Part shown: piece after piece, positions 54,188 to 63,397 of the stretch
Numbering within the stretch: position 1 is the stretch's first letter
How the letters are laid out: each line of letters starts with the position of its first letter
From: Paraburkholderia sediminicola
GTDB taxonomy: Bacteria; Pseudomonadota; Gammaproteobacteria; Burkholderiales; Burkholderiaceae
Direction: 5' to 3'
Assembly: GCF_902859805.1 (NCBI RefSeq)
Contig: NZ_CADIKC010000008.1
Coordinates: forward strand, 372,001-436,000
DNA: 64,000 nucleotides
Notes under the pieces: generated by a model
What the model was told of the DNA's origin: nothing
Database searches by the model: none
Seen by the model: the letters and a program-made list of their open reading frames with translations, nothing else
Translations under genes and position numbers: made by a program

Positions 54188-55138
54188 TTGAAACCGTCAT
54201 CCCCTCGCCTTGCCCGTCGCAACTTCTCATTGGCGGCCGCCTCCGCGGTGCTCGCTGCCTGCACCGCGACCGGCGGCAGCAAGACCGATAGCACGCCGGT
54301 CGCCGCCACGCCCACCGTCAACCCGCCACCGCTCGACAAACCGCAGCGGCCGATCCGGGTCGGGCTTGCACTAGGCGGCGGCGCCGCGCGCGGCTTCGCG
54401 CACATCGGCGTGATCAAGGCACTCGAGGCGCGCAATATCCAGGTCGACCTCGTGGCCGGCACCAGCGCGGGCTCGGTGGTCGGCGCGCTATACGCGTCGG
54501 GGATGAACGGCTTCGCGCTGAACAAACTCGCGCTGACCATGGACGAAGCCTCGATCAGCGACTGGGCGATGCCGTTTCGCACGCGCGGCTTCCTGCAAGG
54601 TGTCGCGTTGCAGAACTACCTGAATACGACGCTCAACAACCGTCCGATCGAGAAGATGGCCAAGCCGCTCGGCGTGGTCGCCACCGACCTGAAGACCGGC
54701 CAGCCGATCCTGTTCCAGCGCGGCAACACCGGCATTGCGGTGCGCGCGTCATGCAGCGTGCCGTCGATTTTCGAACCCGTGAAGATCGGCGGTCACGAGT
54801 ATGTGGACGGCGGCCTTGTGAGCCCGGTACCCGCCTCGTTCGCGCGCAAGATGGGCGCGGATTTTGTGATTGCCGTGGATATCTCGCAGCGCCCGGAAAG
54901 CGGCCTCACAGCCAGCTCGTTCGACGTGCTGATGCAGACTTTCACGATCATGGGTCAGACGATCAAGGCTTATGAACTCGACAAGTACGCCGACATCGTG
55001 ATCCGGCCGAATCTGGCCGCAATGAGCGGCAGCGATTTCTCGCAGCGCAATGCCGCGATCCTGGCCGGCGAGGAAGCGGTGGCGAAGATGATGCCCGAGT
55101 TGCAACGGAAGATGGCCGCAAGCCGCGCCGCGGTGTAA
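54188..55138 (+). CDS. Patatin-like phospholipase, putative lipoprotein
   Basis: Serine hydrolase of the patatin/RssA type, predicted to be anchored to a membrane. The 316 residues start from TTG 54188 (GGAGA about 7 bases before). Residues 1-25 look like a lipoprotein signal (RRNFSLAAASAVLAAC, Cys at the lipobox end). The catalytic dyad is Ser93 in GTSAGS and Asp207 in DGGLVSP, and the oxyanion segment LGGGAARGFAHIG is present. Length and segment order resemble the RssA/YchK proteins; the substrate is unknown. Confidence 0.9.
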   Translation: MKPSSPRLARRNFSLAAASAVLAACTATGGSKTDSTPVAATPTVNPPPLDKPQRPIRVGLALGGGAARGFAHIGVIKALEARNIQVDLVAGTSAGSVVGALYASGMNGFALNKLALTMDEASISDWAMPFRTRGFLQGVALQNYLNTTLNNRPIEKMAKPLGVVATDLKTGQPILFQRGNTGIAVRASCSVPSIFEPVKIGGHEYVDGGLVSPVPASFARKMGADFVIAVDISQRPESGLTASSFDVLMQTFTIMGQTIKAYELDKYADIVIRPNLAAMSGSDFSQRNAAILAGEEAVAKMMPELQRKMAASRAAV

Positions 55139-55268
55139 CCCGGCCGGATCGCGCCGGGTTACACCGGCCGGCGCGCGGCAGCTGCAGTCGCTGTCACACA
55201 AGCAGCGCCAACCTAACCCGGCGTACCGCGCGGAGGATTTCGTGCCACATCGGCAAGCGCCCAAACGC

Positions 55269-55301
55269 AAAAAGCCTGCTTCGAACGAAGCAGGCTTTTT
55301 T
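55269..55301. terminator. Bidirectional terminator between patatin-like and NlpC/P60 genes
   Basis: Perfect stem AAAAAGCCTGCTTCG / CGAAGCAGGCTTTTT with a very short loop, flanked by A and T runs. It serves both convergent genes. Confidence 0.92.
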
Positions 55302-55335
55302 GTCGCACCGAAACCGCCGGTGCGGACCGAATCAG

Positions 55336-56001
55336 TTACTGATTACCGCCGATTGACGCATTCACGCGCTTGCGCAGATCTTCACCTTCCTGATAGGAGG
55401 TCTCGATCCGGCGTGCACCAGTAAAGCGCTTTTCCCAATATCCGCTATCCATATCGTCGACGCGAATCGTGCTGCCCGTGGAAGGCGAATGCACGAACTT
55501 GTTGTCGCCGATGTAGATGCCTACGTGCGAGAACGTACGGCGCATCGTATTGAAGAACACCAGATCGCCCGGCTTCAGGTCGCTAACGCGAACCTTCTCG
55601 CCAACGCGGCTCATTTCCTCGGCGCGGCGCGGCAGCGCCATACCGAGCGTGTCCTGGAACACGTAGCGAACGAAGCCGCTGCAATCGAGTCCCGAATCGG
55701 GCGTATTACCACCCCAACGGTAGCGAACGCCAATCATGTTCAGCGCGCCGACCACCACGTCGCCCGCTTTGCCGGCCATGCCGGACAGGAACGATTTGGC
55801 GCCGCCGTCACTGTCAGGAGCGGCCGATTGCGAATTGAGGGGGGACAAAGAATTCGACCCGCTGGGGGTCGAATATGAGGCATTCTGATTAAAACTGCTT
55901 ACTTCGTCGGCGAACGCGCCGGGAGCTGCTGCCATCAAGACGCCAATGAACATCCCGGCGACGACGCGCGTGCAAGCCTGGGTTAGGTTTCTGTGCTGCA
56001 T
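55336..56001 (-). CDS. NlpC/P60 (C40) family cell-wall hydrolase
   Basis: Secreted endopeptidase-like protein acting on peptidoglycan stem peptides. The 221 residues begin with a signal peptide (MQHRNLTQACTRVVAGMFIG... cleaved after AFA), then a Ser/Asn-rich linker and the C40 domain with catalytic Cys107 (LDCSGFVRY), His159 (SHVGIYIG) and His171 (FVHSPSTGS). It stands alone between a terminator and the peptide importer genes. Confidence 0.93.
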   Translation of the reverse strand: MQHRNLTQACTRVVAGMFIGVLMAAAPGAFADEVSSFNQNASYSTPSGSNSLSPLNSQSAAPDSDGGAKSFLSGMAGKAGDVVVGALNMIGVRYRWGGNTPDSGLDCSGFVRYVFQDTLGMALPRRAEEMSRVGEKVRVSDLKPGDLVFFNTMRRTFSHVGIYIGDNKFVHSPSTGSTIRVDDMDSGYWEKRFTGARRIETSYQEGEDLRKRVNASIGGNQ

Positions 56002-56138
56002 TGGTCGGTATTTTTTGCCTAAAAATCAGTGGGCTACGGAAAAAAGTTTGGTCGATACTAGCCAGTAAGTATTCACGTGTCAAAACAAATAGAAAAATAC
56101 AATCGAGACACGCACCCAATTGGTGAAAGAGTGCAAAA

Positions 56139-57770
56139 TCAGTGGTCAAGCGCCGCTTTCAGCAGCTTTCGAGTGTAAGGGTGCGCCGGTGTCGCAAAAA
56201 TCTGCTCAACGTCGCCGCTTTCCACGATCGATCCGTTTTGCATGACCGCGACACGGTGCGCCATCGCCCCGATCACGGCCAGATCGTGACTGATGAAAAC
56301 GAAGCCGAGGTTGTACTTCTGTTGCAACCCGGCGAGCAGTTTCAGCACCTGCTGCTGGATCGACACGTCGAGCGCGCTGGTCGGTTCGTCGAGAATCAGG
56401 ATGCGTGGTTCCAGCACCAGAGCCCGCGCAATCGCAATCCGCTGACGCTGGCCGCCGGAGAACTCATGCGGATAGCGGTACAGCACCGTGCGGTCGAGAC
56501 CGACTTCGCGCAGGACCGACACCACCTTGTCGCGCCGCGCTTCCTGGCCCATTTGCGGCCGATGCAGCGCGAGCCCTTCACCGACGATCCGCTCGATGGT
56601 TTGCCGCGGCGACAGCGCGCTGAACGGGTCCTGAAAGACAACTTGCATATTCGAGCGTAAGGCGGTCTGCTCGGCGCCACGATAGCTGCCGAGCGCCCTG
56701 CCCTGAAACTCGATCTCGCCGTGCACCGTGCGTTGCAGACCGAGCAGGGCCATTGCCAAAGTCGATTTACCCGAACCCGACTCGCCGACGATCCCCAGCG
56801 TCTCGCCCTGGCGCACCGACACGTTCGCATCCGCGACCGCACGAAAGTGCCCCGAGCGGAACCAGCCGCTCACGCCCGGCAGCTTCGTTTTGAAGTCGAC
56901 TGAGACATCGCGCGCTTCGAGCAGTACCGGCGAGATCGGCAGCACAGGCACCACCGTGCGCTGCGGGCGGCTCGCCAGCAGACGCTGCGTGTACGGGTGC
57001 TGCGGCGACTCGAACACCTGCTCGACCGACCCGCTTTCCACGAGTACGCCCTGCTCCATCACCGCGATGCGTTGCGCGAAATGGCGCACCAGATTCAGGT
57101 CGTGCGTGATCAGCAGCACAGCCATGCCACGTTTCTCGGCCTCATCGCGCTGCAGTTCCAGCAGCAGTTCGACGATCTGCGCGCGGATCGTCACGTCAAG
57201 CGCCGTTGTCGGCTCATCGGCCAGCAACAGGCGTGGACGGCACGCGAGCGCCATCGCGATCATCGCGCGCTGCCGCTGCCCGCCCGAGAGCTGATGCGGA
57301 TAGCTGTTCACACGCTTGCCAGGCTCGGCAATGCCCGTGCGCCCCAGCAACGCCACCGCACGCTTACGCGCCTCGTTTGCCGTGACGCCGTCGTGCACGA
57401 CGATCGTCTCCGCAATCTGGTCACCGACCGTATAGAGCGGATTGAGGGCCGTCATCGGCTCCTGAAAGATCATCGCGATGTCCGAGCCGCGCATACCGCG
57501 CATCTCACGTTCGCTTTTCGCAAGCAGATCCTGGCCATCGAAACGAATCGACCCACTCACCTGCGCGTCGCTCAACAGACGCAGGATCGACAGCGCCGTC
57601 ACGCTCTTGCCCGAGCCCGATTCGCCGACCAGCGCGACCCGCTCGCCGCGTTGGATGGCGAGCGTCACGTCGTTCACCGCGACGGTGTCGCCGAAGGTCA
57701 CGTGCAGACGATCGAGTTCCAGCAGCGGCGGCGTAGCCTGTTTTGCGTCGTTCTCTACCATGGCGCTCAC
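56139..57770 (-). CDS. yejF: Peptide ABC transporter ATPase, fused two-domain (YejF-like)
   Basis: ATPase of the Yej peptide importer. A single 543-residue chain carries both nucleotide-binding domains: Walker A GESGSGKSVTAL and GESGSGKSTLAM, signatures LSGGQRQRAMIAMAL and FSGGQRQRIAIARAL, Walker B LLADEPTTALD and LILDEPTSALD. Other dipeptide/oligopeptide systems (Dpp, Opp) use two separate ATPases. The start is GTG 57770, overlapping the yejE stop (GTGA) with GGGAGG six bases before; an ATG nine bases later is less well placed. Confidence 0.94.
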   Translation of the reverse strand: MSAMVENDAKQATPPLLELDRLHVTFGDTVAVNDVTLAIQRGERVALVGESGSGKSVTALSILRLLSDAQVSGSIRFDGQDLLAKSEREMRGMRGSDIAMIFQEPMTALNPLYTVGDQIAETIVVHDGVTANEARKRAVALLGRTGIAEPGKRVNSYPHQLSGGQRQRAMIAMALACRPRLLLADEPTTALDVTIRAQIVELLLELQRDEAEKRGMAVLLITHDLNLVRHFAQRIAVMEQGVLVESGSVEQVFESPQHPYTQRLLASRPQRTVVPVLPISPVLLEARDVSVDFKTKLPGVSGWFRSGHFRAVADANVSVRQGETLGIVGESGSGKSTLAMALLGLQRTVHGEIEFQGRALGSYRGAEQTALRSNMQVVFQDPFSALSPRQTIERIVGEGLALHRPQMGQEARRDKVVSVLREVGLDRTVLYRYPHEFSGGQRQRIAIARALVLEPRILILDEPTSALDVSIQQQVLKLLAGLQQKYNLGFVFISHDLAVIGAMAHRVAVMQNGSIVESGDVEQIFATPAHPYTRKLLKAALDH

Positions 57771-58873
57771 TGGTTGCCTCCCGCGCGCATGGCATCGGAA
57801 ATGCGGGTGTCCAGCGCGTTGCGCAGCGCGTCACCCATAAACGTCAGCAGCAACAGCATCGCAACCAGCACGCCGAACGTGGACAGCGAGATCCACCATG
57901 CGTCGAGATTCGCTTTGCCTTGCGCGAGCAGTTCGCCGAGACTCGGTGTCGGCGACGGCACACCGAGGCCGAGAAAGTCGAGGCTAGTGAGCGCGAGAAT
58001 CGCGCCGCTCATGCGGAACGGCAGAAACGTGATCACGGGCGTCAGACTGTTGGGCAAGACGTGCCGCCACATGATCTGCCAGTTCGAAAGCCCCATCGCC
58101 CGCGCTGCACGCACATAGTCCTGGTGACGATTGCGCAGAAACTCCGCGCGGACGTAATCGGATAAACCGATCCAGCCGAACAGCGAGAGCAGCACGATCA
58201 GCAGAATGAACCCCGGCTCGAAGATCGACGAGAAAATGATCAACAGGTAAAGCTCCGGCATGGCGCTCCAGATTTCGATCAGGCGCTGCCCGATGATATC
58301 GATACGCCCTCCGAAGTAACCCTGCACGGCGCCCGCGGCAATCCCAAGTATGGTGCCGATCAAGGTCAGCACCAGCGCGAATTCCACCGACACGCGAAAC
58401 CCGTACAGAAGACGCGCGAAGAGATCGCGGCCACGGTCGTCGGTGCCGAACCAGTTATCGCGCGACGGCGGCGCCGGGTTCGGCGCCTTCGAGAAGTAAT
58501 TCAGCGTGTCGTAGTAGTACCGGTTCGGCGGATACACGGCGAAGTTACCCGGCGTGTCGAAACGATGCTTGATATACGGATCGAGATAATCAGCGGGCGT
58601 TGGGAAATCGCCGCCGAAGGTGGTCTCCGCGTAGGTCTTGAACATTGGAAAGTACATCTGCCCTTCGTAGCGCACCACGAGCGGCTTGTCGTTCGACCAC
58701 AGCGGCCCGGCGAGGCTCGCCGCAAACGCCACAACAAAGATGATCAGACTCCAGTAGCCAAGACGCTGCTGGCGAAAACGCTGCCAGACGCGACGCGCGG
58801 GCGTGGGCGACACGAACGCGCGAGCCGGTTCGGTGCGCGCCGACGCATCGGCTGAAAGACGGGCTCGATTCAT
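57767..58873 (-). CDS. yejE: Peptide ABC transporter permease (YejE-like)
   Basis: Inner-membrane permease of the OppC type. The 368 residues from ATG 58873 (which shares one base with the yejB stop) have an N-terminal cytoplasmic stretch, a first membrane helix (WSLIIFVVAFAASLAGPLW), a large periplasmic segment (KPLVVRYEGQMYFPMFKTYAETTFGGDF) and further helices with the EAA-like loop MGLSNWQIMWRHVLPNSLTP. The periplasmic segment is typical of YejE. Operon order yejA-yejB-yejE-yejF. Confidence 0.94.
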   Translation of the reverse strand: MNRARLSADASARTEPARAFVSPTPARRVWQRFRQQRLGYWSLIIFVVAFAASLAGPLWSNDKPLVVRYEGQMYFPMFKTYAETTFGGDFPTPADYLDPYIKHRFDTPGNFAVYPPNRYYYDTLNYFSKAPNPAPPSRDNWFGTDDRGRDLFARLLYGFRVSVEFALVLTLIGTILGIAAGAVQGYFGGRIDIIGQRLIEIWSAMPELYLLIIFSSIFEPGFILLIVLLSLFGWIGLSDYVRAEFLRNRHQDYVRAARAMGLSNWQIMWRHVLPNSLTPVITFLPFRMSGAILALTSLDFLGLGVPSPTPSLGELLAQGKANLDAWWISLSTFGVLVAMLLLLTFMGDALRNALDTRISDAMRAGGNQ

Positions 58874-59910
58874 CAGCGCTCCAGTTGTTCGAATTGGATG
58901 CGGGGATCGACCCACACATAGCAGAGATCGGAAATCAGCTTGGTCGCAAGACCGATCAGCGTGAACAGATAGAGCGTGCCGAGCACGACCGGGTAGTCGC
59001 GCCGCACCACCGATTCGTACGACAGCAGGCCAAGTCCGTCGAGCGAAAACAGCGTCTCAATCAGCAGGCTGCCGGTGAAGAACGCACCGATGAATGCCGC
59101 CGGGAAGCCGACGATCAACGGGAGCAGCGCGTTACGAAACACGTGTTTCCATAGCACGCGCTTTTCGGACAAACCTTTGGCACGCGCGGTCAGCACGTAT
59201 TGCTTGCGGATTTCGTCGAGGAAGGCGTTTTTCGTCAGCATCGTGACGACGGCGAAACTGCCCACCACGGAGGCCGTAATCGGCAACGTGATGTGCCACA
59301 AGTAGTCGACGATCTTGCCGAAGAAGCTCAACTGCGCCCAGTTATCCGAGTAGAGATTGCGCAGAGGAAACAGCTGCAGGAAACTGCCGCCGCCGAACAA
59401 CACCAGCAACAACACGCCCAATACAAAGCCCGGAATCGCATAGCCGACCAGCACGACGAGGCTCGTCGCGATATCGAAGCGTGAACCGTTGCGCACCGCT
59501 TTGGCGATGCCCAACGGCACCGATATCAGATACGTCAGAAAGAACGTCCATAAGCCGATGCTGATCGACACCGGCAACTTCGAAACGATCAGCGACCACA
59601 CGCTCTGGTGGCGGAAATAGCTCTGACCAAGGTCGAACGTCGAGAAGCGTTTGAGCATCAGGACGTAACGTTCGAGAGGCGGTTTGTCGAAGCCGTACAG
59701 CACTTTCAGTTGCGCGATCTGCTGCGCGTCGACGCCGGTATGCGAGCGCAGGCCGAACGGCGCGCCATTCTCCGCGCCTTTGCGCAGCTCGTGCTGCATC
59801 TGCTCGACCGGTCCGCCCGGAACAAACTGGATCACGACGAAGGTCAGCGTCAGCACGCCGAGCAAGGTCGGGATCATCAACAGCAGGCGTTTAAGGATGT
59901 AGCTCCACAT
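58873..59910 (-). CDS. yejB: Peptide ABC transporter permease (YejB-like)
   Basis: Inner-membrane permease of the OppB type. The 345 residues start MWSYILKRLLLMIPTLLGVL, followed by a periplasmic loop (GAENGAPFGLRSHTGVDAQQIAQLKVLYGFDKPP), about five further helices and the EAA-like loop ARAKGLSEKRVLWKHVFRNALLP, then FFTGSLLIETLFSLDGLGLL. It is 42 bp downstream of yejA and overlaps yejE. Confidence 0.94.
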   Translation of the reverse strand: MWSYILKRLLLMIPTLLGVLTLTFVVIQFVPGGPVEQMQHELRKGAENGAPFGLRSHTGVDAQQIAQLKVLYGFDKPPLERYVLMLKRFSTFDLGQSYFRHQSVWSLIVSKLPVSISIGLWTFFLTYLISVPLGIAKAVRNGSRFDIATSLVVLVGYAIPGFVLGVLLLVLFGGGSFLQLFPLRNLYSDNWAQLSFFGKIVDYLWHITLPITASVVGSFAVVTMLTKNAFLDEIRKQYVLTARAKGLSEKRVLWKHVFRNALLPLIVGFPAAFIGAFFTGSLLIETLFSLDGLGLLSYESVVRRDYPVVLGTLYLFTLIGLATKLISDLCYVWVDPRIQFEQLER

Positions 59911-59952
59911 GGCGTCGTTTCCGGTGCGAAGGCGGTGAATGAATGGACGCGT

Positions 59953-61926
59953 TTAGTGCGACGGTGCTTGAGTCGGTTGCGGCTGTTGCGGCTGCCCATA
60001 CCACCACATCGACGTGATCCAGCCTTCCGCGCCATAGTACAGAGGCAGCGTCTTCGGCCACGCGAGACCGCGCTTGAACGCTACCCGGTGCGAAGCGCTG
60101 TACCACTGCGGAATCACATAGTAGCCATGCATCAGCACGCGGTCGAGCGCGTGCGTCGCGTCGATCAGCTGCTCGCGCGTCTGCGCATGCACGAGCGCGC
60201 TCAGGATCGCATCGACGGCCGGCGACTTTATCCCGATCACATTGTCCGAACCGGTGGTATCCGCAGCCTTGCTACCAAAACGGTCGATCTGCTCCGAACC
60301 GGGAACCTGCACATCCGCCATACGGATCGTTGTCGCGTCGAAATCGAATGCATCGAGCCGCTTCTGATAGACCGCGAAGTCGGACGCTCGAAACCTCGCG
60401 GTGATGCCGAGCTTCTGCAGATTGCGGATGAGGGTCGCGACGATCGGCTCAAACTGCGCGGACGAGCCAGAATCGTCGAGTATCTCGAACTCGAACGGCT
60501 CTCCTTTGGCGTTACGCAACGCGTTGTCGCGATAGGTCCACCCTGCCTGCTGCAACAACGCGCGCGCTTGCAGCAGATTGGCGCGCAGCGAGCCTGGCGG
60601 ATCGGTGTCAGGCTGCTTCGGCGGCAGGCCGAACACAGCCGGATCAAGTTTGGCCCTCCACGGGTCGAGCAGCGCCAACTCGCCAGGCGTTGGCATCCCC
60701 TTCGCCTGCAATTCAGTATTGGCGAAGAAACTGTCGATGCGCGTGTACTGATTAAAGAACAGTTGCCGGTTCAGCCACTGAAAGTCGAGCGCGAGATCGA
60801 GCGCCTTGCGCACCCGCACGTCCTGAAACAATGGCCGCCGTGTGTTGAGCACGAAGCCCTGCATGCCTGTGCCGTTATGTTGCGGGAATTCGCGTTTTAT
60901 CAGTTCGCCGCTATCGAACTTTTTGCCGACGTCGCGCCGCACCCAATTGCGCGCGACATACTCGACCAGTACGTCGTACTCGCCCGCCTTGAACGCCTCG
61001 AGCCGCGCGGTGTTATCCGAATACAGCTTGTAGACGATCCGATCGAAATTGTTCATGCCGACCCGTACCGGCAACGTCGCGCCCCAATAGTTCGGATCAC
61101 GTCGGTAGGCAATCGTGCGACCGTTCTCGTACTGATCGATCAGATAAGGTCCGCTTGCGATCGGCTTCTCGAACGCCAATTGATCGAACGCGATCCGGCT
61201 GCCGTCCGGCTTCATCCCCCACTTGCGCGAGAACACCGGCATGCTGCCCGCCAACAACGGCAACTCGCGATTGCGTTGATGAAACTCGAAGCGGATCGTA
61301 TGCGGATCAACAACTACCGCTCGTGTGATCTCGCCAAAAATCGACGCGAATTGCGGTGCGGCCTGCGGGCTCTTCAGCGTGTCCAGCGAAAACTTGACGT
61401 CGTCCGCCGTCACCGGATCGCCATTCGAAAAGCGCGCGCGCCGGTTGATGTGAAAAGTGGTCGACAGGCCGTCGGGCGCAATCCTGATGTCGTCCGCGAG
61501 CAGGCCATAGGCGGACGCCACTTCGTCGCTGCTGCCGATCGTCAGGCTCTCGAACATCAGATCGAGGCCCGGTGCGGGGTTACCGCGCAGCGTGAACGGA
61601 TTGAATTTATCGAAGCTGGTAAGCCGGTTCGGATTGGCCAGCACCAGCGTGCCCCCCTTCGGCGCATCAGGGTTGACGTAATCGAAGTGCTTGAAATCCG
61701 CTGGATATTTCGGCTCGCCGTATTGCGCGATCGCGTAGACCGCCTGAGCCTCGGGCGCCGCGAGCAAACCGGCCAGGAGCGACATGCCGCACAGCGCAAC
61801 AGCGCACGCAGAGTGCCCCGAGCGGGAGGAGCGCGGCACAACCGGTAGACCGACACGCGATAGCCTGTGAATCACGCTGCACCAAAGTGCACGAGGCGAT
61901 TGAACCCATCGCGAGCCAGTTGTCAT
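59953..61926 (-). CDS. yejA: Periplasmic peptide-binding protein (YejA-like)
   Basis: Substrate-binding protein (family 5) of the Yej importer, which in E. coli takes up microcin C and peptides. From ATG 61926 the 657 residues begin MTTGSRWVQSPRALWCSVIH, with a basic, long n-region before the signal helix (ACAVALCGMSLLAGLLAAPEAQA). The mature part has the YejA segments AIAQYGEPKYPADFKHFDYVNPDAPKGG and ARFSNGDPVTADDVKFSLD. The leader before the signal helix is about 37 residues, longer than usual, so the true start may be further in. Confidence 0.92.
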   Translation of the reverse strand: MTTGSRWVQSPRALWCSVIHRLSRVGLPVVPRSSRSGHSACAVALCGMSLLAGLLAAPEAQAVYAIAQYGEPKYPADFKHFDYVNPDAPKGGTLVLANPNRLTSFDKFNPFTLRGNPAPGLDLMFESLTIGSSDEVASAYGLLADDIRIAPDGLSTTFHINRRARFSNGDPVTADDVKFSLDTLKSPQAAPQFASIFGEITRAVVVDPHTIRFEFHQRNRELPLLAGSMPVFSRKWGMKPDGSRIAFDQLAFEKPIASGPYLIDQYENGRTIAYRRDPNYWGATLPVRVGMNNFDRIVYKLYSDNTARLEAFKAGEYDVLVEYVARNWVRRDVGKKFDSGELIKREFPQHNGTGMQGFVLNTRRPLFQDVRVRKALDLALDFQWLNRQLFFNQYTRIDSFFANTELQAKGMPTPGELALLDPWRAKLDPAVFGLPPKQPDTDPPGSLRANLLQARALLQQAGWTYRDNALRNAKGEPFEFEILDDSGSSAQFEPIVATLIRNLQKLGITARFRASDFAVYQKRLDAFDFDATTIRMADVQVPGSEQIDRFGSKAADTTGSDNVIGIKSPAVDAILSALVHAQTREQLIDATHALDRVLMHGYYVIPQWYSASHRVAFKRGLAWPKTLPLYYGAEGWITSMWWYGQPQQPQPTQAPSH

Positions 61927-62146
61927 AGGGGCCTTGTTGGTCAGTAGGCAATTGCGGTGTGAGGGAATTCTACCCAATAAACCTGCGCAATCCGCACATC
62001 TCATCGGCAGGACCTTCAAGCGCGTGGTGCGCAAACCTCATTGGAAGAATTCGTGGGCGTCCTCGCTGGCAAACGCCTCCTGCTGACCGGCTTGCTTTGC
62101 TGAGTCGGCGCTTTCGACTCAACCCGCAGGTTTCGCGAGCACAATA

Positions 62147-62176
62147 AAAAACCGCCCTTTCGGGGGCGGTTTTTCA
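62147..62176. terminator. Terminator downstream of the PXPV-repeat gene
   Basis: Stem AAAACCGCCC / GGGGCGGTTTTT with a short loop and A/T flanks on both sides. On the minus strand it ends the PXPV gene transcript and isolates it from yejA. Confidence 0.85.
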
Positions 62177-62212
62177 ACGCGTCAACTACGTCAACTGTGG
62201 CTTTTTGATGAC

Positions 62213-62560
62213 TTAGTGCCAGCCACGATGATTGTCGTAGTGGTCACGGCCGTAATCGTAGCGGCCCGGGGGATGACGGCGATACCAGTCGTCACGCGCC
62301 CAGTAGCGACGGCCGTCCCAGTAGCGGTCGCCGTGCCAGCCGATCACGATCGCCGGGCCGCCGTAATACACGGGGGCCGGCTGATAGACGACGGGCGGCG
62401 GCGGGGGCGGCGGCGGTGCGTAGACCGGAGCCGGCGCCACGTAGACCGGCGCGGGAATGCCGATGTTGACACCAATGTTGAGCCCGCCGGCCATTGCAGC
62501 ACCCGACGCAGCCAACCCGAGAACCCCGATCAGAAGTGGAACAAGACGTGCGGACTTCAT
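62213..62560 (-). CDS. Secreted Pro-rich PXPV-repeat protein
   Basis: A 115-residue protein with a clear signal peptide (MKSARLVPLLIGVLGLAASG, cleavage after AMA) and a mature part rich in Pro, Tyr and Val: PAPVYVAPAPVYAPPPPPPP, then a basic Tyr/Arg/Asp/His-rich tail ending DHYDNHRGWH. The P-x-P-V units match a short repeat family seen in Ralstonia and Burkholderia. No function is known. It stands alone, with a terminator behind it and a long intergenic region before it. Confidence 0.82.
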   Translation of the reverse strand: MKSARLVPLLIGVLGLAASGAAMAGGLNIGVNIGIPAPVYVAPAPVYAPPPPPPPPVVYQPAPVYYGGPAIVIGWHGDRYWDGRRYWARDDWYRRHPPGRYDYGRDHYDNHRGWH

Positions 62561-63397
62561 TGATCACCCTTTTGAAGAATGTGTGTTGTTGGCCGAAATA
62601 TAGCGCAAGGCAGCCGTCCGCGTATTTCAACTTTGTAATAACTGATGCACAACATCGCACGGGTGGCCGCCTCGTTACGTCTCGTTACATTGGACAAAGG
62701 TTTGGTGAAAAAGTGGTGGCGGCGTAATCGAGCCACCTTGTTGTTCGTCGCCCTTCCGTCGGCAAGTTGCCCTTCTTTCACCGCCCTCGCCGCTGCGGGG
62801 CAATTCTGGGCGCCGCTTTCGCACGCGCCGGGCAATCCGGTCGCCAGCTTCACGATCCGCCTTGTGGCCGAGACAATGACGGCGCACCAAAATCAGTAGG
62901 ATGTCGAAGCATTCTTACGGCACGCAGCGTGCCGGATCTGGCTTCAAAGCTCACCTCTTCCATCCGCCTCAATCGCCCCCGCCTTTCCGCACGTTCGCGC
63001 CGCCCCTCCCCAGGCAATTCATATCGGATCGAGAGATAACGTGGTGTTGCGAAGCGTCGCCTCTCGCCTCGACAACCTCTCCGCCACGAGAGCCGCAGCC
63101 CAACCACGCTCATTCGCAAAGGCCACCAAAACGAACATTGAAATGTTCGAAAGAACATTTAGATAGAATTCCGACGTCACCGGTCGTCCGACCTCACCAC
63201 CCTTGAAGTCAGCCAAAAAAGGCCTTATTCAATAGATATTTCAAGAAAGTCAACCACTTAACACATGGTTTTCCCTAGTACCCGACGTCGCTGCCAGTGA
63301 TACGATGACTGACACTAAACGCAGATAAATGTTCGAATTCGCGCATGCCTGCCGTCCAGCGGCCAGTCAGCGAACACATTGGGTACGGAGACAGATT
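62561..63397. other. Long intergenic region upstream of the MFS gene
   Basis: 837 bp without a supported gene; the short reading frames here (for example 62645-62899) lack ribosome-binding sites and family features. The right half (63120-63340) is AT-richer and holds an operator-like array (separate entry), a TAGAAT hexamer at 63164-63169 and a GGAG site at 63387-63390 for the MFS gene. Confidence 0.6.
63133..63159. promoter_or_regulatory. Operator-like array of three alternating half-sites
   Basis: GAACATT (63133-63139), AATGTTC (63142-63148) and GAACATT (63153-63159) form two overlapping perfect palindromes with 2- and 4-base spacers. A TTGAAA (63138-63143), a possible -35, lies inside the array. 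An 11-base copy AAATGTTCGAA occurs here (63141-63151) and again at 63327-63337, closer to the MFS gene. Confidence 0.55.

Noticed and set aside
59608..61848. 746-codon open frame opposite yejA and yejB
   Set aside because: Codon shadow; composition dominated by Arg, Ala, Gln and Val without motifs, and it crosses two real genes.
62645..62899. 84-codon open frame in the long intergenic region
   Set aside because: No ribosome-binding site, no recognisable domain, and composition like translated noncoding DNA.
63133..63159. LexA (SOS) box
   Set aside because: Half-sites are GAACATT/AATGTTC. A beta-proteobacterial LexA site would be CTGT-N8-ACAG; the neighbour is a transporter, not a repair gene.
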